Source: UKL13-2 sp964417885 (GTDB lineage: Bacteria; Pseudomonadota; Gammaproteobacteria; Burkholderiales; Usitatibacteraceae). From it: a stretch of 64,000 nucleotides of DNA. The translations under genes were made by a program, and so were the position numbers. Positions 25,249-32,197 of the stretch are shown piece after piece (position 1 is the first letter of the stretch; every line of letters begins with the position of its first letter). Where the stretch lies: positions 1 to 64,000 of the forward strand of contig CAYQKN010000004.1 in assembly GCA_964417885.1 (NCBI GenBank), in the 5' to 3' direction. Below the pieces are notes generated by a model that searched no databases, had not been told where the DNA came from, and worked only from the letters and a program-made list of their open reading frames with translations.

Positions 25249-26043
25249 ATGGCAAAACTGATCTTGAGTGTGGATGGAACGGTGCTCAAAGAGATTACGC
25301 TCAACAAGGAGCGAACGACTCTTGGACGAAAGCCGCATAACGATATCCAGGTGGATAACCTTGCGGTTTCCGGCGAGCACGCGGCCATCATCACCATCCT
25401 CAACGACTCCTTTATCGAGGACCTTAACTCCACCAACGGAACGCTGGTCAACGGCAAGCCGATAAAGAAGCATTTCCTGCAGAATAACGACGTCATCGAA
25501 ATCGGCAAACACAAGCTGAAGTATTTCAACGACGCGCCGGTTGCGGCTGCCTCGGCAGACTTCGAAAAGACGATGATCATCCGCAAGCCGCCGTCCGCCA
25601 CCGCCGCGCCAGCGCCGGCGGCGCCGCCGGCCGCACCCCCGGCAGCTCCGATGGCCGCGGCGCCTTCGTCGGATACGCAGACCAACCTCAAGGCAATGCC
25701 GATGCCCGGCCCGGCGCCTGCGGCCATGCCGCCGCCGGTTCCGCCATCCGCGCCAGGACACGATCCAAACGGACCGGCGCGGGATTCAGCCATCCAGGTG
25801 CTGTCCGGTGCCGCTGCAGGACGGACCCTGGATTTGACCAAGAACCTGACGACAATCGGTAAGCCCGGGGTGCAAGTTGCAGTGATTACGCGCAGGCCGA
25901 CCGGGTTCTTTATCACCCATGTGGAGGGGACAGCTTTCCCGACCATCAATGGTGTGCCGCTTGGCGCGCATGCGCAGCAATTGACCGATCACGACCTGAT
26001 CGAGATTGCCGGTGTGAAAATGGAGTTCTTCTACAAGCCCTGA
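25249..26043 (+). CDS. Double FHA-domain protein
   Basis: The 264-residue protein has an N-terminal FHA domain (about residues 1-95) with the phosphothreonine-binding signature TTLGRKPHNDIQVDNLAVSGEHAAI and LNSTNGTLVNGK. A 65-residue Ala/Pro-rich linker follows, then a second, weaker FHA-like domain (about 178-264; GRTLDLTKNLTTIGKPGVQ, TINGVPLGAHAQQLTDHDLIEI). The second domain lacks the canonical GR..S..H set, so it may only be structural. The linker has FEKTMIIRKPP, whose threonine resembles phospho-site motifs in FHA partner proteins. Together with the upstream PP2C it implies a Ser/Thr phospho-signalling branch. Confidence 0.9.
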   Translation: MAKLILSVDGTVLKEITLNKERTTLGRKPHNDIQVDNLAVSGEHAAIITILNDSFIEDLNSTNGTLVNGKPIKKHFLQNNDVIEIGKHKLKYFNDAPVAAASADFEKTMIIRKPPSATAAPAPAAPPAAPPAAPMAAAPSSDTQTNLKAMPMPGPAPAAMPPPVPPSAPGHDPNGPARDSAIQVLSGAAAGRTLDLTKNLTTIGKPGVQVAVITRRPTGFFITHVEGTAFPTINGVPLGAHAQQLTDHDLIEIAGVKMEFFYKP

Positions 26044-26309
26044 CGCCTGGTTTTCGGCCTGCCGCCATGAATTCGCGGCGGGCCGGCGGTAACGTCGTCG
26101 CCGGCAACATTGAAGTGAGTCATGTCATTGCGCGAGGTGGTGACGGCGCACGGTGTGAGTTTGGACACAGCAATTGCCCTGCTGGCAGCGCATAATCACA
26201 GTAACATTATCCATTACACGCCGGTGCAGCCGTTGTTTTGCGCCAGTGTCAGACAAGAAAGTCGCGGCGCATTGCATAGCGACTCTACATGCGAGCGTGC
26301 GAGGCCAAC
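26044..26309. other. Spacer between FHA and MBL genes with hairpin
   Basis: This 266-bp spacer has a GC-rich hairpin at 26056-26084 (GGCCTGCCGC / GCGGCGGGCC, 9 of 10 paired) with no T-tract. It could be a processing or attenuation point inside the cluster. No convincing gene or promoter was seen. Confidence 0.4.
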
Positions 26310-27074
26310 ATGCGAATCAAGGTTTTGGGATGCAGCGGCGGTATCGGGGGAGACCTTCGCACGACATCCCTGCTGGTCGATGATGACATCCTGATCGATG
26401 CCGGCACCGGGGTCGGTGACCTGTCCATTGAGCAAATGGTCAAGATCGACCACATTTTTGTCACGCATTCGCATCTCGACCATGTCACCAGCATTCCGTT
26501 TCTGGTTGATACGGTTATCTGGATGCGCAGCGCGCCGATAAATGTCTACAGTACGGCTGCGACGATCCAGATTCTCAAGGAACACCTGTTCAACTGGAAA
26601 ATCTGGCCGGATTTTTCAGAAATTCCCAATGGCGACCAGATGTGCATGGTCTATCACGAGATCGCCGTCGGCGAACCGCTCGAATTCAACGGCCGGAAAA
26701 TCACTCCGATACCGGCCGTGCATACCGTGCCGGCGGTTGGATACATGCTGGACAGCGGTGAGGCGACATTGATCTTCAGCGGCGATACGACAACCAATGA
26801 TGCGCTCTGGGAGATCGCCAATCGCGCCAAGAACCTCAAGTACCTGATCATTGAGACGGCGTTTCCCAACAAGGAACGGGAGATCGCCGTTGCTTCCAAG
26901 CACCTGTGCCCGAGCATGCTTGCCGAGGAACTCGCCAAGCTGAATCGCCCGGTCGAAATCCTGGTTACCCACCTCAAGCCCGGCGAGATTCACCTGACGA
27001 TGAGCGAGATTGGCCGTAACGCAGGAAAATGGCGCCCGCGCATGCTCGAAAACGGGATGGAATTGACGATCTAG
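26310..27074 (+). CDS. MBL-fold protein resembling class II cyclic-nucleotide phosphodiesterases
   Basis: The 254-residue protein has the metallo-beta-lactamase fold with the metal motif FVTHSHLDHVTSIPFL, then HTVPAVGYML, LIFSGDTTTNDALWE and a final LVTHLKPGEI. The run HSHLDHVTS fits the first part of the class II 3',5'-cyclic nucleotide phosphodiesterase signature (HxHLDHxxS/G), and IETAFPNKE is also typical of that group. It likely hydrolyses cAMP or a related phosphodiester. The start at 26310 has GAGG five bases before it; an ATG at 26289 would add seven residues without a ribosome site. It is followed, 73 bp later, by a GAF-ATPase gene. Confidence 0.82.
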   Translation: MRIKVLGCSGGIGGDLRTTSLLVDDDILIDAGTGVGDLSIEQMVKIDHIFVTHSHLDHVTSIPFLVDTVIWMRSAPINVYSTAATIQILKEHLFNWKIWPDFSEIPNGDQMCMVYHEIAVGEPLEFNGRKITPIPAVHTVPAVGYMLDSGEATLIFSGDTTTNDALWEIANRAKNLKYLIIETAFPNKEREIAVASKHLCPSMLAEELAKLNRPVEILVTHLKPGEIHLTMSEIGRNAGKWRPRMLENGMELTI

Positions 27075-27147
27075 ACGTGGCTGGTCCATATTACCCGGAT
27101 AGCGCAGTTACTGCGCGGTTCGCAGAGCCAGAAAGAGGTGGTATTTC

Positions 27148-29523
27148 ATGAGCGCGGTGTTGGAACCCAAAGCCAGCGGTACCGCAAACGTTGCGGACAT
27201 GTCTTCGAAACTCGCGTTTTCGAAGAAGATTCAGGCGGTAACCAATCGCATCCATTCGACAACCAATGTCGACGAGATCATGCTCGATGTGGCGAGGGAT
27301 ATCTGCCAGCTGTTTGATGCCGATCGCCTGACTGTCTACACCATGTCGGAAGATGGTCAGTCGATCGTCTCCAAGGTAAAGTCCGGCCTCAATTCGTTCA
27401 AGGACATCAAGTTACCGTTGTCGGAGAGTTCGATTGCCGGTTGCGCCGCACTCAACAAGCGGTTCATGAATATTCGCGATGTTTACGACGATGCCGAACT
27501 GAAGAGTTTTTCGCCCAATCTGGCGTTCCTGAAGGCGGTTGATCAGCGCACCGGATATCGCACCAAGCAGATGATGGTTGCGCCAATAACCGGGGGCGAG
27601 GGCGGAGGTGAGTTGCTGGGCGTGGTGCAGGTCATCAATCATTTGCCTGGGACGCCTTTCCCGGCGATGGCCGAAGAAGGTCTCGTTGAACTGGCCAAGA
27701 CGCTCGCCATTGCCTTTCGCGTGCGGCTGCAGATCCCTGGCCAGATCAAGTCAAAGTTTGAATACCTGATCATTGACAATGTCATTTCCGAGGGTGAGCT
27801 CGAACTCGCCACCCGGACGGCGCGCCGCAAGAACAAGAATGTCGAGGACATCCTGATCGACGAGTTCCAGGTCAAGCCGCCGGCGCTGGGCGCCGCCCTT
27901 GCCAAGTACTTTGGCGTGCCCTACGAGCCCTTCAAGCCTGATCGCATCCGGCCAATTGATCTTCTGAAAAACCTCAAACGGGACTATGCCGAGTCGGCGA
28001 ACTGGATTCCGGTGGAGGAGGCCAAGGAAGGCTTGATCGTCATGACCACTGACCCCGAGCATGTCAAGAGCTCGCGGGTAGTCGAGAATATCTTTCCCAA
28101 GCAGAAACCGGCATACAGGGTGTGCACGTCGCGTGATTTTACGCAGACGATGAATCATTTCTTCGGCGGCGAGGGGTTTGGTTCAGAGGATATCGGCGAT
28201 CTGCTTTCAAACCTGGATGACGAGAGCGACGTCATAGACACGGGTGGTGACGATCTTTCCGCCGCTGCCGACAACGAACTGGTCAAGCTGGTGAACAAGA
28301 TCATCGTCGACGCATACAACCAGGGGGCGTCGGATATCCATATTGAGCCGATGCCTGGCAAGGGAAAGACCGGCGTCCGCTTCCGCAAGGACGGCTCACT
28401 GTCGCCGTATATCGAAGTGCCGTCCAGCTATCGCAATGCACTTGCCGCGCGGCTCAAGATCATGTGCGATCTTGATATTTCGGAAAAGCGGAAGCCGCAG
28501 GACGGCAAGATCAAGTTCAAGAAATACGGTCCGCTGGATATTGAACTGCGTGTGGCGACCATTCCGACAGCAGGCGGTGTCGAAGATATCGTCATGCGTA
28601 TCCTGGCCGCGGGCGAGCCGATCCCGCTCGACAAGCTCGGCCTGACCACCAAGAACAAGGACAATCTGGTGGCCGCGGTTTCGAAGCCTTATGGGCTGTT
28701 TTTCGTTTGCGGACCGACCGGTTCCGGAAAAACCACCACCCTGCATTCGGTTCTTGGCTCGCTGAACAAGCCGGACACCAAAATCTGGACTGCCGAAGAT
28801 CCGGTGGAAATTACGCAGAAGGGTTTGCGCCAGGTACAGATAAACAAAAAGGTGATCGACTTCCCGACCATCATGAAAGCGTTTCTGCGTGCTGACCCCG
28901 ACATCATCATGGTGGGCGAAATGCGCGATGCGGAAACAACGCACATTGGTATCGAGGCGTCGCTGACTGGCCATATGGTGTTTGCCACCCTCCATACCAA
29001 CTCGGCGCCGGAGGCGATTATCCGGCTGCTCGACATGGGCATGGATCCGTTTAACTTCTCCGATGCGCTGGTGGGAATCCTGGCGCAGCGCCTGGCAAAG
29101 CGGCTGTGCGCCAAATGCAAGGAAGCCTATTCGCCGGACGCGGAAGAACTCAAGCATTTCATGCACGAGTACACCAACGACCTGCGACAGACAGAGCCGT
29201 GGAAAAAAGATGCGCAGGGCGAGGCGAAGAAGCTGTACGACTACTGGCTAAAGGAATATGGCAAGGACGGAAAACTGACGATGTTCCGGCCGAAGGGCTG
29301 CGATGCCTGTGGCGGAACCGGCTACAAAGGCCGTGTCGGTCTGCATGAACTGATGGTGGCCAGTGACCCGGTCAAGAAACTGGTGCAGGAAAAGGCACGG
29401 GTGGCGGACCTGTTCGTCAAGAGCGTGGAAGAAGGCATGGCTACCCTCAAGATGGACGGCATGGAAAAAGTCATGATGGGCTTGACCGACATGAAGCAGG
29501 TACGGGCGGTCTGCATCAAGTAG
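27148..29523 (+). CDS. GAF-domain-fused GspE/PilB-type secretion or pilus ATPase
   Basis: The 791-residue protein has three parts. An N-terminal GAF domain (about residues 30-195) includes LFDADRLTVYTMSEDGQSIVS and ELLGVVQVINH. A T2SSE_N/MshEN-like domain follows (about 205-330; FEYLIIDNVISEGELELA). The hexameric motor ATPase (about 385-791) has Walker A GPTGSGKTTTLHS near residue 521, an Asp box AEDPVEITQKG, Walker B ADPDIIMVGEMRDAET, a His box GHMVFATLHTNSA and the zinc tetracysteine CAKCKEAY..CDACGGTGYKGRVG. It should power pilus extension or type II-like secretion, with the GAF giving ligand control. No other pilus assembly gene but a pilin lies nearby. GAF fusion to this ATPase class is uncommon. 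Confidence 0.93.
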   Translation: MSAVLEPKASGTANVADMSSKLAFSKKIQAVTNRIHSTTNVDEIMLDVARDICQLFDADRLTVYTMSEDGQSIVSKVKSGLNSFKDIKLPLSESSIAGCAALNKRFMNIRDVYDDAELKSFSPNLAFLKAVDQRTGYRTKQMMVAPITGGEGGGELLGVVQVINHLPGTPFPAMAEEGLVELAKTLAIAFRVRLQIPGQIKSKFEYLIIDNVISEGELELATRTARRKNKNVEDILIDEFQVKPPALGAALAKYFGVPYEPFKPDRIRPIDLLKNLKRDYAESANWIPVEEAKEGLIVMTTDPEHVKSSRVVENIFPKQKPAYRVCTSRDFTQTMNHFFGGEGFGSEDIGDLLSNLDDESDVIDTGGDDLSAAADNELVKLVNKIIVDAYNQGASDIHIEPMPGKGKTGVRFRKDGSLSPYIEVPSSYRNALAARLKIMCDLDISEKRKPQDGKIKFKKYGPLDIELRVATIPTAGGVEDIVMRILAAGEPIPLDKLGLTTKNKDNLVAAVSKPYGLFFVCGPTGSGKTTTLHSVLGSLNKPDTKIWTAEDPVEITQKGLRQVQINKKVIDFPTIMKAFLRADPDIIMVGEMRDAETTHIGIEASLTGHMVFATLHTNSAPEAIIRLLDMGMDPFNFSDALVGILAQRLAKRLCAKCKEAYSPDAEELKHFMHEYTNDLRQTEPWKKDAQGEAKKLYDYWLKEYGKDGKLTMFRPKGCDACGGTGYKGRVGLHELMVASDPVKKLVQEKARVADLFVKSVEEGMATLKMDGMEKVMMGLTDMKQVRAVCIK

Positions 29524-31203
29524 ATGACATCTCACGGCGACGCCAAGGCAATCAGTCGATCCTTTCGTGCGCTACCTGAGGCCGGGCCAAGCGACGGCCT
29601 GTTTACGTCGCTTGAGTACCTGAATCGGATCGGTGTTGCGCTATCCTCCGAAAAGGATATCAACAAGCTGCTGGAAACGATTCTGACAGCTGCAAAGACC
29701 ATCACGAATGCTGATGGCGGGACGCTCTACCGCGTGTTTGACGACCAGCTCAAGTTCGAAATCGTGCTCAATGACACGCTGAACATCGCAATGGGCGGAA
29801 CCACGGGCAACGAGGTACCGTTTTACCCCATTCCCCTGCGCCAGGCCGATGGCACCGAAAATACAACGATGGTGGCCGCCTACGCGGTATTGCGGGACGA
29901 GACGGTGAATATTGCCGACGCCTATACCGCCGACGGATTCGATTTTTCAGGAACAAGAAATTTCGACAAGAAGACCGGCTATCGCTCGATGTCATTCCTC
30001 ACCATTCCGATGAAAAATCACGACGGGGAAATCATCGGCGTGCTGCAATTGCTGAATGCACAAAGCAACGACGGCAAGGTGATGCCGTTTACCGTCGAAG
30101 ACCAGCGTCTCGCCGAATCGCTTGCCTCGCAAGCCGCGATCGCACTGACCAACCGGATGCTGATTACCCAGCTGGAAATGTTGTTCGAATCGCTGATCGA
30201 GCTGATCAATACCGCCATCGACGAAAAATCCCCGTATACCGGCGGGCACTGCAAGCGCGTGCCGACGCTGACAATGATGCTGGCGGAAGCGGCATCGGAC
30301 GCCAACGAAGGGCCGCTGGCGTCGTTCAGGATGACCGAAAAGGACCGATACGAGTTGAAGATCGCGGGCCTGTTGCATGACTGCGGCAAGATTACCACTC
30401 CGGTGCACGTCGTCGACAAGGCGACCAAGCTGGAAACCATCTTCGATCGTATACATCTGGTCAGCGAAAGATTCGAAATCCTCAAGCGCGACGCGGAAAT
30501 TGTGCTGCTGAACGCCAGGCTGTCAGCGCGTGACCGGGGCGACGCCGCCGCGGAACAGGTTGCTGAACGGGACTATCAGGCGCGAATTCGCCAACTTGAC
30601 GATGACCGCGATTTTCTCCGTCGCACCAATATTGGCGGTGAACGCATGAGCGCCGAAGATCAGTCAAGGGTTGCGACGATTGCGGGTTACCGGATCCGCA
30701 ATGAGGCTGGCATCGATGTGCCATTTCTTTCGGAAGACGAAAAGAGCAATCTGAACATACCCTACGGCACGCTGAATCCGACCGAACGGAAGATCATCAA
30801 CCACCACATCGAGGCCACCATCAACATGCTTGAGGCGTTGCCGTGGCCAAAACACCTCAAGAACGTTCCGGAATATGCGGGTGGGCACCATGAGCGGATG
30901 GACGGCAAGGGTTATCCGCGTGGACTGCGCCGTGAGCAGATGAGCGTGCAGGCGCGGACCATGGGAATCGCTGATATTTTCGAGGCCTTGACCGCCAGGG
31001 ATCGCCCTTATAAGCCTGGCAAGACGTTGTCCGAATCACTCGAAATTCTCGGCAATTTCAAACAAAACGGCCACATTGATCCGGACCTGTTCGACGTCTT
31101 TGTACGAAAGAAAATCTATCTCAAGTACGCGGAACTGTTCTTGGACCCAGAACAGCGCGATCAGGTCGATATCGCAAAAATCCCGGGATATGCCGGCGCG
31201 TAG
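29524..31203 (+). CDS. GAF plus HD-GYP phosphodiesterase-like protein with large insertion
   Basis: The 559-residue protein has a GAF domain (about residues 30-215; LLETILTAAKTITNADGGTLY, GYRSMSFLTIPMKNHDGEI) and an HD-GYP domain. The HD motif is LLHDCGKITTPVHV (H285-D286) and the second motif GGHHERMDGKGYPRGL (from H455). In canonical HD-GYP proteins these are about 60 residues apart; here about 170 separate them, so some 110 residues (roughly 305-415) are inserted. HD-GYP enzymes linearise cyclic di-GMP. It begins on the base after the ATPase stop codon, so the two are tightly coupled. Metal ligands look intact, so activity is likely, but the insert could change substrate or control. Confidence 0.9.
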   Translation: MTSHGDAKAISRSFRALPEAGPSDGLFTSLEYLNRIGVALSSEKDINKLLETILTAAKTITNADGGTLYRVFDDQLKFEIVLNDTLNIAMGGTTGNEVPFYPIPLRQADGTENTTMVAAYAVLRDETVNIADAYTADGFDFSGTRNFDKKTGYRSMSFLTIPMKNHDGEIIGVLQLLNAQSNDGKVMPFTVEDQRLAESLASQAAIALTNRMLITQLEMLFESLIELINTAIDEKSPYTGGHCKRVPTLTMMLAEAASDANEGPLASFRMTEKDRYELKIAGLLHDCGKITTPVHVVDKATKLETIFDRIHLVSERFEILKRDAEIVLLNARLSARDRGDAAAEQVAERDYQARIRQLDDDRDFLRRTNIGGERMSAEDQSRVATIAGYRIRNEAGIDVPFLSEDEKSNLNIPYGTLNPTERKIINHHIEATINMLEALPWPKHLKNVPEYAGGHHERMDGKGYPRGLRREQMSVQARTMGIADIFEALTARDRPYKPGKTLSESLEILGNFKQNGHIDPDLFDVFVRKKIYLKYAELFLDPEQRDQVDIAKIPGYAGA

Positions 31204-31566
31204 TGACGATTTGTGTCACTCCTGCTTGCACATTGTCACGCCTGGAAGCCCCGGATCGGCAACTTGCTGCGGCTCGCAGTGCTTCAGGCTGACCTTGGGA
31301 ACAGGATTGCGGAATATTTGTGATTTTCTGCTACTTCGCAAAGGCTTGCGCGCGCCAGCGAAGGATTTGGCCGCGGCTACCGAGATTAGCGCAACTAATT
31401 GAAATTGTTGAAATAAATTTTCTGGAAACCTTCTTTTACAATTGACACCGCCAATCTGCTGCCAAAAACCCGCAGATTCGTGGCTTCTGGCACGTCAGTT
31501 GCATACTTATCCCCGGACACATGGCGATGTGTTTCGAATTCAACCAAACTAGTTATGGAGAACCAA
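31204..31566. other. pilA upstream region
   Basis: This 363-bp region separates the HD-GYP gene from the pilin gene. Its distal half is AT-rich (TTGAAATTGTTGAAATAAA around 31400), a usual place for activator or IHF binding upstream of a sigma-54 promoter. The sigma-54 element is at 31488-31503. No terminator for the upstream cluster and no convincing gene were found. Confidence 0.5.
31488..31503 (+). promoter_or_regulatory. Sigma-54 (-24/-12) promoter of the pilin gene
   Basis: TGGCAC-GTCAG-TTGCA is an exact match to the sigma-54 consensus TGGCAC-N5-TTGCW. Transcription would start about 12 bases further, near 31515, leaving a 50-base leader before the pilin ATG. Sigma-54 control of pilA through PilS/PilR is known in Pseudomonas and several betaproteobacteria. 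Confidence 0.85.
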
Positions 31567-32010
31567 ATGAAGAAAGTTCAACAAGGCTTTACCCTGATCG
31601 AACTGATGATCGTCGTCGCGATTATCGGCATTCTGGCTGCTGTGGCGATCCCCGCCTATCAGGACTACACCATCCGCGCGAAAGTGACGGAAGGTCTGGG
31701 TCTGGCTGGCGCGGCAAAAACGGCTGTTGCTGAAACGTATTCCTCGAAGGGTGCAGCGCCGACCACGAATCCGTCCGCTGGCTTGCCGACGGCAGCGTCG
31801 ATTTCTGGCAACTCCGTTACCTCGGTCGGTGTCGGTGCCGGCGGTGCGATCACCATCACCTACAACAACACGCTCGGTGGCTCGCCTTCAGCGAACGGTC
31901 TGCTCGTAGTGTTGAAGCCCAGCTTTACCGCTGGTGGCGTGACCTGGGATTGCAAAGCTGCAGCCGGTACCACGATGCCGTCGAAGTACCTGCCAGCACA
32001 GTGCCGCTAA
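31567..32010 (+). CDS. pilA: Type IVa major pilin
   Basis: The 147-residue prepilin has a 7-residue leader (MKKVQQG) cut before Phe, then the conserved FTLIELMIVVAIIGILAAVA helix with Glu at +5, then IPAYQDYTIRAKVTEGL. The C-terminus carries a disulfide loop between C138-region VTWDCKAA and PAQCR. It is cleaved and N-methylated by PilD and assembled into type IV pili. I use the ATG at 31567, which has GGAG six bases before it. It has its own sigma-54 promoter and a strong terminator, so it is transcribed separately from the signalling cluster. Many Ser/Thr residues in the globular part make glycosylation possible. Confidence 0.95.
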   Translation: MKKVQQGFTLIELMIVVAIIGILAAVAIPAYQDYTIRAKVTEGLGLAGAAKTAVAETYSSKGAAPTTNPSAGLPTAASISGNSVTSVGVGAGGAITITYNNTLGGSPSANGLLVVLKPSFTAGGVTWDCKAAAGTTMPSKYLPAQCR

Positions 32011-32052
32011 TCAATAGCGACCGCTAAAAATACATTGCACGTTTTGTTCTTG

Positions 32053-32082
32053 AAAAAGCCGCCCGTTGGGCGGCTTTTTTTT
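32053..32082 (+). terminator. Rho-independent terminator of pilA
   Basis: A perfect 12-bp stem AAAAAGCCGCCC / GGGCGGCTTTTT with a 3-base loop (GTT) ends in a run of eight T. It isolates pilA from the downstream membrane-protein gene. Confidence 0.95.
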
Positions 32083-32197
32083 GTCTAGCCTTTCAAGTTT
32101 CGGACATACCCCAAGCGCCCGCCCACGCGCGGCGGAAACTTAGCCTGCTATATTCAAGCATGAACTGCCTGCGTCGGTAGCAGCCTTCACTTAGTAC

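Noticed and set aside
26122..26394. 90-codon frame between the FHA and MBL genes
   Set aside because: It overlaps the MBL gene start in another frame, has no ribosome site and no recognisable protein features.
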